9,984 nucleotides of DNA from an uncultured Chloroflexota bacterium (GCA_913020235.1 CAJWBT010000059.1:1-9984), one strand, 5' to 3'; counted from the stretch's first letter, positions 1-7,448 are shown. Translations and numbers: made by a program. The notes: generated from the sequence alone by a model not told the origin.

Positions 1-1343
1 CGGTCCGAGAGGCCGTGGGGCGGGACCTGGCGGTGGGATGCCGCCTGACCGGGAGTGAGTTGGACGAAGGCGGGCTCACCCAGTTGGAAATGTTGGAGAT
101 TGCGGGCCTGCTGGACGAGATGAAGATGCTGGACTACTTCTCGGTTACCATGGGCCACTATTCCGACCTGCGGAGCAACCTCCGTAACATACCGGACATG
201 ACCTTCACGCCGGGTGTGTGGGCCGATTTCGGCGACCAGATCAAACATCTGGTCAACGTGCCCGTGTTTCTTGTAGGCCGGGTCAATCATCCAGCGGTGG
301 CGGAGGACCTGATCGCCAACGGCCGGTGTGACATGGTGGTGATGGCGCGGGCCCTCATCGCCGACCCGTATCTCCCGTTGAAGGCCTTTTCCGGACAGGC
401 GGACGACATTCGCCCCTGTGTCGGCGCCAAGGATGGCTGCTCCGCCCGCCGGGAGAGCGACCGACCAATTAGATGTATCTACAACCCGGTGGTGTCTCGG
501 GAGCGGGAATGGGGGGGAGATCTCCCACCGGCCTCCCAGGCGCGGGAGGTCGTGGTGATAGGTGGCGGTCCAGCAGGCATGGAGTGCGCCAGAGTGGCGG
601 CGATACGGGGTCACCGGGTGGTTCTGCTGGAGCAACGGAGGGCTCTTGGGGGCCAGGTGAACGTGGCGGCCAGGGCCCCCGCGCGGGAAGAGCTTGCGCA
701 AACCGTCGAGTGGCTGGACCAGCAATGCCGGAAAGCCGGCGTTGAGGTCTTGTTGAACACCGAAGCCACGGTTGAGCGGGTACTGGGGATGGCCCCGGAC
801 GTGGTAGTGGTGGCGACGGGCGCGCGTCCGGGCCCCCAGTCAAGCATGGTGGTGGATGGGCCACAGGTGGTCGATGCCTGGGCCGTGCTGGAGGGTGCCG
901 TGGAAGTGGGCCGGCGGGTGCTGGTCGTAGACGAGACCGGCTTGCGGCCGGGGCTGAGCGTGGCGGATTATCTGGCGTCGCGAGGCCATGACGTGGAGTA
1001 TGTCACACCGTTTCCGTATCCGGGCCGAAACATCGATTGGATTGGGTGGTTTGGGATATACCCCAACCTCTTGCAGAACAAGGTGAAGTTTCGCCCGCTG
1101 ACCAGCGTGAGCAGGATTGACGGCGAACGGGTGACGGTGAAGAACGTCTACACAGCCACGGAGGAACCCATCGACAACATCGCCACCGTGGTGACGAATG
1201 TGTCACCGCAGGCCATTGATGCCCTGTACCGAGGCTTGAAAGACAAGGTGAAGCAGCTCTATTTGATTGGCGACGCGATGTCGCCGCGGGGGATAGAGGA
1301 TGCTACCTTCGAGGGGCACAAGGCCGCCCGAGATATGAGCTAG
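1..1343 (+). CDS. Old yellow enzyme / 2,4-dienoyl-CoA reductase-type flavoprotein, 5'-truncated by the window
   Basis: The frame is open from base 3, so the N-terminal half of the FMN-binding TIM barrel lies outside the window and the GTG at 15 is not the true start. Numbering from that GTG, residues 1-125 are the end of the barrel (VGCRLTGSE strand; the MVVMARALIADP motif near 108-118). Next comes the cysteine cluster segment (C135, C142, C154), then an FAD/NAD(P) Rossmann half starting with GGGPAGME (183-190). A second nucleotide-binding stretch reads VVVATGARP, and the closing YLIGDAMSPRGIEDA is typical of the family. Members (FadH, trimethylamine and histamine dehydrogenase relatives) pass electrons from NAD(P)H or substrate through FAD, a 4Fe-4S cluster and FMN. 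The expected spacing C-x2-C-x3-C-x11-C has Ala138 in place of the second Cys. The substrate cannot be told. The gene converges on the iron-ADH-like gene. Confidence 0.93.
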   Translation, partial: VREAVGRDLAVGCRLTGSELDEGGLTQLEMLEIAGLLDEMKMLDYFSVTMGHYSDLRSNLRNIPDMTFTPGVWADFGDQIKHLVNVPVFLVGRVNHPAVAEDLIANGRCDMVVMARALIADPYLPLKAFSGQADDIRPCVGAKDGCSARRESDRPIRCIYNPVVSREREWGGDLPPASQAREVVVIGGGPAGMECARVAAIRGHRVVLLEQRRALGGQVNVAARAPAREELAQTVEWLDQQCRKAGVEVLLNTEATVERVLGMAPDVVVVATGARPGPQSSMVVDGPQVVDAWAVLEGAVEVGRRVLVVDETGLRPGLSVADYLASRGHDVEYVTPFPYPGRNIDWIGWFGIYPNLLQNKVKFRPLTSVSRIDGERVTVKNVYTATEEPIDNIATVVTNVSPQAIDALYRGLKDKVKQLYLIGDAMSPRGIEDATFEGHKAARDMS

Positions 1344-1394
1344 GCCCAGAAGACGGGGCCAAAGCGGGCGGGCGCCGCCGCGCCAGACCTTGGG

Positions 1395-2588
1395 TTACCA
1401 GGCTTCCCTCAGCACCTTCATCACCGGCCCGATGTCGGCAACGGGCTTCGGGTTGGTGGCCAGGGCCTGGCCGCGCAAGGTGGCGGCTGCTATCAGCTCC
1501 AACCCGTCCTCGGGTACGCCGGCCTCCCGGAGGGTGGCGGGTATTTTCAGTTCCCGGCACAGCCGGTCCACGGCGTCGGCCGCTGCCAGGCCCGCCTCCT
1601 CGGCGCTCATGCCGGTGGTTTCGATTCCCATGGCCCTGGCGATCAGCGCCTGCCGGTCGGCGCTGGCGTCCAGGTTGAACCGCATGGTGTGGGGCAGCAG
1701 GATCGCGTTGGCCTCCCCGTGGTCCACCCCGTAAAGCGCGCCGACTTGGTGGGACGTGGCGGTGTTGATGCCCTGGCCCACGGCTCCGGCCAGGGAGGCC
1801 AGGCACGCGGCCGTTTTGGTGTTCAACAGGCAATCCAGGTCCTTTCCCGGGCACCCCGGCAGGTAGCGCACCAGCATCTCAATGGCATGCAGGGCAAGGG
1901 CGTCGCATATGGGATGGTGACGCCGGGAGTAGACGCTCTCCACGGCAATCCTGAACTGGCCCATGGCCGTGGATACGAGGATTGGCGCCGGTGTGGTGGC
2001 CAAGGCCCTCCCATCGATGATGATGGCCTTATGGTTGGCGCCCTTCCCAGATAAAATGAGCTTGCGGCCCTGCGCTTTGTCGGTTATATCGCCCCCAGTC
2101 CTGCTAAGCTCGGCGCCCCCCATGGTGGTCGGCACGCTGATGATGGGAAGCCTGCCGGGCGGCAGGTCGGGCATGAACACCTTCTTCGGGGGCTCGAACC
2201 GGATCTCGTAGTCGTGAAGGTCGTGGCCCCCGGCCAGCAGGATGGCGATTCCCCGGCAGGTGTCGTGGGTGCTTCCCCCGCCGACGCTCACGAGGACATC
2301 GGGGCGCAGCTTGCGGGCCAAGGCGCCCGCTTCATACACCACGCCCATGGGCGCGTGGGGCTCCACGCCGGAAAACAGGCCCACGCACCGCTCGCCAAGG
2401 GCTTGACGAACCCTTTGCACGGCATCCGACTCGCGCAATATGGTGGGACCGCAGACCAACAAGGCCCGGGCAACGCCCAGCCGGTCCAAAGAGGAGCCGA
2501 TGCCGGAGATGGCATCGGCGCCGCACACGATCTCCTGGTCCACACTGTCGTAGCTGAAGCTGAGCCCGCTTTCTAGCTCCCTCTCCAT
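1395..2588 (-). CDS. Iron-containing alcohol dehydrogenase-fold protein lacking most metal ligands
   Basis: The N-terminal dinucleotide-binding domain has SVGGGSTHD (the GGGSxxD motif) followed by the family PTTMGGAE loop. The C-terminal helical domain has SHQVGALYGVDHG and ANAILLPHTMRFN. This is the Fe-ADH / maleylacetate reductase / dehydroquinate synthase-like superfamily at normal length (about 400 aa). Counted from the upstream ATG at 2627, the usual D-x3-H metal pair is G223 and I227 (STAMGQFRIAVE). The first His of the HxxxH motif is T289. Only H293 and the DHG His303 remain. The protein may therefore be metal-free or have altered chemistry. I chose the ATG at 2588 (397 aa) because GGAG lies 8 nt upstream; the ATG at 2627 (410 aa) has no visible ribosome binding site. 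It is the last gene of a minus-strand series after hisG and an SDR, with a 144-nt gap. Confidence 0.9.
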   Translation of the reverse strand: MERELESGLSFSYDSVDQEIVCGADAISGIGSSLDRLGVARALLVCGPTILRESDAVQRVRQALGERCVGLFSGVEPHAPMGVVYEAGALARKLRPDVLVSVGGGSTHDTCRGIAILLAGGHDLHDYEIRFEPPKKVFMPDLPPGRLPIISVPTTMGGAELSRTGGDITDKAQGRKLILSGKGANHKAIIIDGRALATTPAPILVSTAMGQFRIAVESVYSRRHHPICDALALHAIEMLVRYLPGCPGKDLDCLLNTKTAACLASLAGAVGQGINTATSHQVGALYGVDHGEANAILLPHTMRFNLDASADRQALIARAMGIETTGMSAEEAGLAAADAVDRLCRELKIPATLREAGVPEDGLELIAAATLRGQALATNPKPVADIGPVMKVLREAW

Positions 2589-2596
2589 CGGCCTAT

Positions 2597-2600
2597 CTCC
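2597..2600 (-). promoter_or_regulatory. Ribosome binding site deciding the start of the iron-ADH-like gene
   Basis: On the minus strand, GGAG lies 8 nt before the ATG at 2588. It favours that start over the upstream in-frame ATG at 2627. Confidence 0.55.
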
Positions 2601-2732
2601 AGATTGGGCATAACGGTGCGCCGCCATGGCGAATGCCGCGAGATTCTCGCCCCACCTCCCGTGCGCGGAGGGTTCAGCCTCAAGAAACCGCCGAAGGACA
2701 ATTGCCGGCCGGGCCTTTGGGAAAGCTGAAAG

Positions 2733-3488
2733 CTAATTCCCCCAGGTCTTGCCGAAGTCGACGCGCTGGACCAGTTGACCGGTGAAGGATTGAGCGTCCT
2801 GCAGCGCCAGGTACACGGCGCCGGGGGCCGCCACCTCGGGGTCGACGCGCTCGGACCAGTCGTTCCAGGCCCAGGGAATGGCCGCCGAGCCCTCACTCTT
2901 CAGAGAGCCGGGGTTGAAGATGTTGACGGCTATGTTGTGCTCCCGCATTTCCTGGGCCAGGGTCAGGCTGAACATGTGCATCCCCGCCTTGCTGGCGGCG
3001 TACAGAACGCTTCCCACCCGGGTATGGTCGAATCCCGACCGGGAGCCGATGTTGATGATACTGCCCCGACCCTGACTCATCATTGCCGGAAGAACGGCTT
3101 GGCAGGTGAGGAAGGGGCCTCGCATGTTCACCGCTATCGACTGGTCCCAGCTGTCTGGGCTTATCTCCAGGAAAGATTGTCCCAGGACCATTATCCCGGC
3201 GTTGTTCACCAGCACGTCTATGTGGCCGTACCGCTCCATCACCTGCCGCACCATATCCGAGACCTGCGCTTCGTCCGCTACATCGCAGGCCACGGCGATA
3301 GCCTCTCCCGCCGCGGCCCGGATGTCCTTCACGGTCTCTTCGATGGTCCCCAGTAGACCGGTCGGGGACTCCCGGCGGGCACATACCACAACCTTGGCCC
3401 CTTCCCGAGCGTACTCCTTGGCGATGGCCCGGCCCAGACCGCGGCTGGCCCCTGTAACTATGGCAACCATCCCATCCATTTTGCCCAT
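2733..3488 (-). CDS. Short-chain dehydrogenase/reductase (FabG-like)
   Basis: A 251-aa classical SDR. From the chosen start, TGASRGLG at residues 12-19 binds NAD(P), NNAG is at 95-98, and the catalytic set is S149 (NIGS), Y163 and K167 (YAASK). It is expected to be a soluble NAD(P)H-dependent alcohol/ketone or 3-oxoacyl oxidoreductase; the substrate cannot be told. The start at 3488 is supported by AGAGGA a few nt upstream and by the family N-terminus beginning just before VAIVTGASRG. The open frame running on to 3614 has no SDR-like sequence. It lies 138 nt after hisG and 144 nt before the iron-ADH-like gene on the same strand, which suggests co-transcription, though the gaps are wide enough for separate promoters. 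An SDR beside an ADH-fold protein suggests a small-molecule alcohol/carbonyl pathway (inference). Confidence 0.93.
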   Translation of the reverse strand: MGKMDGMVAIVTGASRGLGRAIAKEYAREGAKVVVCARRESPTGLLGTIEETVKDIRAAAGEAIAVACDVADEAQVSDMVRQVMERYGHIDVLVNNAGIMVLGQSFLEISPDSWDQSIAVNMRGPFLTCQAVLPAMMSQGRGSIINIGSRSGFDHTRVGSVLYAASKAGMHMFSLTLAQEMREHNIAVNIFNPGSLKSEGSAAIPWAWNDWSERVDPEVAAPGAVYLALQDAQSFTGQLVQRVDFGKTWGN

Positions 3489-3626
3489 GTCATCCTCTTG
3501 ATTGAACGAATCTGGAATTGGCCCACCCAACGGTCGATGGGGCACAGGAGTCGCGAGCGAGCCTCGGATTCCGGCAGCTGCGCCCGGGCTCAAGGAGCGA
3601 CAGGCGACGCCCACGGGGCCCGGACT

Positions 3627-4502
3627 CTAAACCACCTTGTTCAAGGGGTATTCTATGATCCCTTCGGCGCCAATGGAGAGAAGCTTCGGGATGAGGTCCC
3701 TGACCAGTCCTGCGCTGACCACGGTTTCCACGGAGAACCACTCTTTCCCATAGAGGTGCGCCATTGTGGGGGCGGTCAGACTGGGAAGTATCGAGACAAC
3801 CTGCTCTAAGTATGCCTGGGGCACGTTCATCTTCAGCCCCACCATTCTTCCACCCAGTAGAGCCGCCTTCAGAAGGAGGCCCAACTGCTCGATCAGCTCC
3901 CGCTTTGCCGGGTCGTTCCAGGCGTCATGGTTCGCTAAAAGTTGGGGATTGGACTCCATCAGTTCATGGATGACCCGTAGGCTGTGGGCCTCTATGGTGC
4001 TGCCCGTCTCCGTGACGTCTACGATGGCGTCCACCAGTCCGGTGGCGACCTTGGCTTCGGTGGCGCCCCAGGAGAACTCCACCGCAACATCTATTTCGTG
4101 CTCCGCGAAGTACTGCTTCGTGAAGCCAACCAGCTCGGTCGCCACCCGTTTTCCATTCAGGTCGGCCAGCTGCCTGACTGGCGAGTCGTGCCGGACCGCA
4201 ACTACCCAACGAGTTGGGCGCCCGCTGGTCTTGGAGTAGACCAGGTCGGCGACCACGTGTACGTCGGACTGGTTTTCCGCCACCCAGTCTTTGCCCGTGA
4301 TGCCCGCATCGAGAGCACCCGCCTCGATGTACCTTGACATCTCCTGGGGCCTGCATATGAGACATTCCAGACGCCCATCATCGATAGTGGGGAAGTAGCT
4401 CCTATCGTCGAGGTCCAGCCTCCAACCAGCCCGTTTAAGCAGGGCGACCGTAGATGTTTCAAGGCTTCCTTTGGGAATCCCCAGCTTCACCTTCTCTCTC
4501 AT
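3627..4502 (-). CDS. hisG: ATP phosphoribosyltransferase, long form
   Basis: HisG catalyses the first step of histidine biosynthesis, ATP + PRPP to N1-(5-phosphoribosyl)-ATP. The 291-aa length and clear C-terminal domain mark the long, self-regulated form that does not need HisZ. Visible signs are the N-terminal KLGIPKGSLE, the segment around GALDAGITGKDW (62-73), the PRPP-binding loop VDAIVDVTETGST (157-169), and an ACT-like regulatory domain from about 214 (VGLKMNVP, ending GIIEYPLNKVV). The start ATG at 4500-4502 has a purine-rich AGGGGG just upstream, with unusually tight spacing. No other his gene is in the window; downstream on the same strand are an SDR and an iron-ADH-like gene. A possible promoter with a 10-bp palindrome lies just upstream. 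Confidence 0.95.
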   Translation of the reverse strand: MREKVKLGIPKGSLETSTVALLKRAGWRLDLDDRSYFPTIDDGRLECLICRPQEMSRYIEAGALDAGITGKDWVAENQSDVHVVADLVYSKTSGRPTRWVVAVRHDSPVRQLADLNGKRVATELVGFTKQYFAEHEIDVAVEFSWGATEAKVATGLVDAIVDVTETGSTIEAHSLRVIHELMESNPQLLANHDAWNDPAKRELIEQLGLLLKAALLGGRMVGLKMNVPQAYLEQVVSILPSLTAPTMAHLYGKEWFSVETVVSAGLVRDLIPKLLSIGAEGIIEYPLNKVV

Positions 4503-4545
4503 TTCCCCCTAGTCTCCGTACCGTCCTGGTTGGCTCGACTCCATG

Positions 4546-4575
4546 TTTATACCACTCGATGTGCCGGCACCACAA
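4546..4575 (-). promoter_or_regulatory. Possible hisG promoter with embedded palindrome
   Basis: On the minus strand, TATAAA (4546-4551) is separated by 18 bp from TTGTGG (4570-4575), a weak -35. The spacer contains the perfect palindrome GTGCCGGCAC (4561-4570), which could be an operator. Transcription would start about 37 nt before the hisG ATG. The -10 is good, the -35 poor, and the operator role is inference. Confidence 0.35.
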
Positions 4576-5156
4576 GGGCGAGCGAGGGGCTACCCGCGGC
4601 GGGCATCCTGTGGTGGGAAACCACCTCTGTTGGCAACCAGCAAATGCGGGACGCCTTGAGACCCGGGAGATCGGGGGTGCAAGACCGTCAGCGATAACGG
4701 GAATCATTCCGGGGGTGAGAGAACCCGAGAGAATGGGGGTGGGGTGAGTTCCTGGAGTGAGGCCTCAGCAGCGCCAGTCCGTGTTCGCGGTGAAGTTCGC
4801 CCCCTCTTCAGTCGCCACCAAGCTACAAGTCTTCGCCCCAGCGGCTAAAGCTGGGGCGTTGTGCGTCTGAAAAAGTGGACGGGGAGACGGAACTGATGCA
4901 GCGTTGCCGTTGTGGCTCACCCGGCATCCAGGCTTAGACGCCGGCATCCGTTCCGCTGCGCACACCCATAGGCTCAACATCGTGATGGCCACCCCACCTG
5001 GTCCATGGCTTCGCCGCCCTGAGTCCTCAGCTCCAAAAGTGACCCGGTCTAGGATGACCCCTGGTCAACTACGGCCTTCGTGAGTGATACGCCATGGCTC
5101 TCGTCGAAGATGGCGAGGTGCTTGGATTAAGGCAGCTCGATATGGGGTGTTCGCGT
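4576..5156. other. Non-coding stretch without a recognised gene
   Basis: Open frames on either strand here are short, lack ribosome binding sites and match no family I recognise. The only structured items I can support are the hairpin at 4834-4858 and small palindromes such as TGAGGCCTCA at 4758-4767. I checked the minus strand upstream of hisG for a T-box signature and saw none. Confidence 0.5.
4834..4858. repeat. Perfect hairpin resembling an IS200/IS605 end
   Basis: CGCCCCAGC (4834-4842) and GCTGGGGCG (4850-4858) form a 9-bp perfect stem around a 7-nt loop. Read on the minus strand the loop is TTTAGCC, like the CCCC..TTTAG..GGGG hairpins near the right ends of TnpB-type IS200/IS605 elements. 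No tnpA or tnpB sequence was recognised nearby, so at most this is a remnant. It has no T-run, so it is not a convincing terminator. Confidence 0.4.
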
Positions 5157-5185
5157 TAGACATTGATTATTAGCTAGTATATAAT
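5157..5185 (+). promoter_or_regulatory. Strong sigma70-like promoter
   Basis: TAGACA (5157-5162, 5 of 6 to TTGACA) is followed by a 17-bp spacer and a consensus TATAAT (5180-5185), in an AT-rich patch inside GC-rich DNA. Transcription would start near 5192 and run into the 83-aa gene at 5391, leaving a leader of about 200 nt. Confidence 0.6.
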
Positions 5186-5191
5186 CCTCCC

Positions 5192-5390
5192 TTCCCAGAG
5201 CCATGGTGGGCAAGATGGTCTGCCCCGCGAGGGGACTTCCAGCGAAGGCCTGTCGATGAGAAGGCCAGAACATCGTCTTAGGCCGCGACGCACAAGATAG
5301 TGACTGCGATGGCTCCCAGCAACCGGCTGCGGGGCCAAATTCTGAACAAGAAGGGCGGCGCCCCAACAACAGCCCAAAAGGAGTGACGCA
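5192..5390 (+). other. Long 5' leader of the 83-aa gene
   Basis: This is the predicted untranslated leader between the promoter and the ATG at 5391. It contains CCCC-GCGA-GGGG, a GNRA-type tetraloop hairpin (near 5222-5234), and GGGC-GGC-GCCC (5353-5363) about 14 nt before the AAGGAG ribosome binding site (5378-5383). I match it to no known riboswitch class. A regulatory role is inference. Confidence 0.3.
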
Positions 5391-5642
5391 ATGCTGTTCA
5401 TGATTACCCAGGTACATACCGCTGAGACTTGCCCCATCGACCAAGGTGGATCGGATGTCCTCTGTAACAAAGATGCGAAAGGCATCACGCTGAAAGGGCG
5501 CTGGGGGGCCTGGTCCCACCACACCGTCTGGTACCTCGTAGAAGCGGACGACTTCACGGCCATCCAGGGTTTCCTGGACCCCGGGATGAAGCGGTCCACG
5601 GCCACGGTCGAGCCTGTGGGAGAGGCGTCCATTCAGCGGTAA
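5391..5642 (+). CDS. Small uncharacterised protein, probably of ferredoxin-like alpha/beta fold
   Basis: An 83-aa protein with AAGGAG 7 nt before its ATG, one of the best ribosome binding sites in the window, and a consensus-like promoter about 200 nt upstream. It opens with MLFMITQVHT, then has a Cys at 14, a basic GRWGAW segment (41-46), TVWYLVEADDFTAI (49-62) and MKRSTATVEPV (69-79). The order strand, loop, strand, helix (DDFTAIQGFL), strand suits small dimeric alpha/beta-barrel proteins (DUF3303/YCII-like). I recall similar small proteins as hypothetical single-domain genes. There is no signal peptide or membrane segment. It stands alone, and its function is unknown. Confidence 0.82.
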   Translation: MLFMITQVHTAETCPIDQGGSDVLCNKDAKGITLKGRWGAWSHHTVWYLVEADDFTAIQGFLDPGMKRSTATVEPVGEASIQR

Positions 5643-6568
5643 TCCGAGTTGAGAAGCCAAGTCCGCCTTCTCCACCACCGGCGGGGTTCCCAGCAGCTCT
5701 TGACCGGCTCACTCCCCCCCATGAGGCGTAATTGTCCGGGATTTGGCCGGTGAAACGCGGTCTCCGGAACTCCGGTTGAAGCCGACAACCAAGATGTTGA
5801 GGCCGGCCGGCCGGGGACCGTTTTGAATCGGAGGGTAGGTGACGCGCTCAGGATGACCTGCTGCCGTCCGAGCCATCCAAGAGGGCACATGTTCAGGAAG
5901 ATCGGTTTGATCTGGGAAATCTCGGCTGGGGGATGCGCCTGAGCCGCTTTGAAATGGTAGATATTGGCCGTGGGATACGGAAAGTAGCGGGCTTGGATTT
6001 TCTTGCCCTTGCTATCAGCCGGCCCTCGCTTCGGCCGAGTAGGCATCAGGGTGGTGGCTCCCCAATCTGTGGAAACGTTGGCAACTAGCACAATTGGGCC
6101 ATACTTGGGGCAAATGGAGCCAACCGCCCGGAGATGACGGCAGCTCTTGAAGTGAGGCTTTAGCGGAATCGGAGATGAGGGAAGCGGGCCTGTACACGGC
6201 CCAACCGAGTGCAACCACCAGCGCCCCGTTTATCGGGACCACCCGCTTCCCAGCCGGGCGAGCAACCGTGACAAATCCGGTTACCAAGCGTGTGAAATCG
6301 GCTGAGACGATGGGCCCGAGACTGCTGGATGAATCCTGGAAGTGTGTCTTCCTAGGGATTCGAGTTCACGTGCCCTCAGCCCCCGCGAATGAGGACTCGG
6401 CGGCGCCTTTTGCGGGCTGCTCCTCCTCCCATCAAGCTCTGTTTGTTCCTGTTTGAAGGTGATAGGCGGTATCGTTTTCAAGCGCCAATTCTCAGCGCTC
6501 GAACCGCTCTGGTGTTTCATTGTCTCTCCACCGTTCACATTGGCCTTGCCCCAAAAGTCGCCCGCAGA
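5643..6568. other. Long stretch without a credible gene
   Basis: Open frames exist on both strands (e.g. minus 5633-6214 and 6015-6287), but none has a ribosome binding site, a recognisable motif or family resemblance, and they overlap one another. The stretch contains GGCCGGCCGGCC (5801-5812), a weak hairpin CCGCC/GGCGG (5663-5684) just after the 83-aa gene, and the solo repeat arm at 5827-5930. Decayed genes may be present, but I cannot name any. Confidence 0.45.
5827..5930 (+). repeat. Solo copy of the roughly 100-bp repeat found twice at 7468-7699
   Basis: This copy aligns base for base, with no obvious gap, to 7596-7699 in the same orientation. It shares GGAGGG-(C/T)-AG..TGACGCGCTC, CCGAGCCATCC, GGGCAC, TTCAGGAAGA and GGTTTGATCYGGGAAATC. 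The -35-like box is GTGACG rather than TTGACG, and the -10 position reads as GC-rich bases rather than TATAGT, so the promoter seen in the other copies is lost. No convincing plus-strand gene follows. It is a decayed or solo arm of the same element family. Confidence 0.8.
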
Positions 6569-6683
6569 GTGTCACCCTGAGCCCTTCGGCGCAGCTCAAC
6601 ATAGACTCCGCGAAGGGTCTGGGGCGGTGGGGTCCCGCACGCTTTAAGGAGCCCCACCCCGGATGCTTCGTCGCGTCGCTCCA
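6569..6683. repeat. REP/MITE-like dispersed repeat with terminal inverted repeats
   Basis: It starts GTGTCACCCTGAGC and ends with the inverted counterpart around GGATGCTTCGTCGCG. Internal inverted pairs are CCCTTCG/CGAAGGG (6582-6588 and 6611-6617) and GGTGGGG/CCCCACC (6626-6632 and 6652-6658). The segment 6610-6636 is an imperfect inverted copy of 6649-6675. TGTCA..CCTGAGC..CGAAGGATCT repeats are widely dispersed in several bacterial groups, including Chloroflexota. It lies just downstream of the nitroreductase stop and could act as a 3' structure. Confidence 0.65.
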
Positions 6684-6782
6684 CAGAAACACAGTTTTGG
6701 GGCAAGGCCCCGTTCTAATTTCAGAGTGGCAGCTAACAGATATCGGGCGCCGGTCAGAGGGGTTAGTTGTTCACCGAGGTAA

Positions 6783-7448
6783 TCATATGCCGCACCACGT
6801 CGTGGTGCTCTCGATCGACTCCCGCTCGCTCTCCACTTTGTTTGCCGGACAATCCCAGTCGGGATAGCCAATGGCCAGATTAATGCTAAGCCGTTTGGAT
6901 TCAGGGATTCCAGTGAACTTTCTTATTACATCGGGGTACATCAGTCCTTGTCCCTGGATGCATGTCCCCAGTCCGTAGTGCAATGCGGCGAGAGAAATAG
7001 TTTGGGTGATAGTGCCGATGTCGAACTGAGCCACATCACGCATCGATTCGTCTATCGAAATAATGATGGCTGCTGGTGCGTCGAAGAATCGAAAGCCTTT
7101 CTTCGTCCACTCGATCTTCTTCTCTGTATCCTCTCTCGCAATGCCCATCAGTTGAAAGAGTTGAATTCCGAGAGCTACTTGGCGCTCCCGGTACACGCCG
7201 GTCAGTCTTTCGTGCCAGGATAGGTCCGGGTGAGGCGCCACTCCGGAGGCAAAATGCTCCATGTTGGCCTGCTTGATTTTCGCGAGCACCTCGCCGGCAA
7301 CGACAGTGCATTCCCAAGGTTGAGCGTTCAATGAAGATGGGGCACGGCTGGCAAGTTCTATGATTTCTTTCAGTACCTCTCTCGGAACAGGAGCAGGTTT
7401 ATAACCCCTGATGCTTTTCCTCAATTGAATGGCCTCAATTAAATCCAC
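6783..7448 (-). CDS. Nitroreductase-family FMN oxidoreductase
   Basis: A 221-aa protein of normal family length. The N-terminal RKSIRGYKP (10-18) supplies the FMN phosphate-binding Arg/Ser/Arg residues. APSSLNAQPWE (36-46) is the second FMN contact. GLGTCIQGQGL (159-169) and LAIGYPD (191-197) are the standard C-terminal elements. The fold is an FMN homodimer that reduces nitro compounds, quinones, enones or similar with NAD(P)H; the substrate cannot be told. The start is GTG at 7446-7448 with AGGAGG 6 nt upstream. It is divergent from the UGSC operon and carries a matching promoter and leader module upstream, so the two directions may be co-regulated. Confidence 0.94.
   Translation of the reverse strand: MDLIEAIQLRKSIRGYKPAPVPREVLKEIIELASRAPSSLNAQPWECTVVAGEVLAKIKQANMEHFASGVAPHPDLSWHERLTGVYRERQVALGIQLFQLMGIAREDTEKKIEWTKKGFRFFDAPAAIIISIDESMRDVAQFDIGTITQTISLAALHYGLGTCIQGQGLMYPDVIRKFTGIPESKRLSINLAIGYPDWDCPANKVESERESIESTTTWCGI

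Noticed and set aside
1343..1382. Hairpin GGCCC/GGGCC and a GC-rich palindrome as a bidirectional terminator between convergent genes
   Set aside because: The stem is only 5 bp with an 8-nt loop, and no T-run follows on either strand, so I cannot support a terminator call.
4503..4760. T-box or histidine-type leader upstream of hisG
   Set aside because: The minus strand lacks the conserved GGTGG..ACCGCG T-box sequence and a terminator hairpin with a T-run; the candidate promoter leaves only about 37 nt of leader.
5127..5678. Long minus-strand open frames opposite the 83-aa gene
   Set aside because: They have no ribosome binding site or family-like sequence, and they shadow the well-supported plus-strand gene and its promoter.
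5633..6287. Minus-strand open frames of 193 and 90 aa in the gene-poor stretch
   Set aside because: The composition is low-complexity and Pro/Arg/Ser-rich, there is no ribosome binding site or recognisable motif, and the two overlap in different frames.
6520..6867. Plus-strand 115-aa open frame across the repeat and the nitroreductase 3' end
   Set aside because: It runs through the inverted-repeat element and antisense to the nitroreductase; the sequence is not protein-like.
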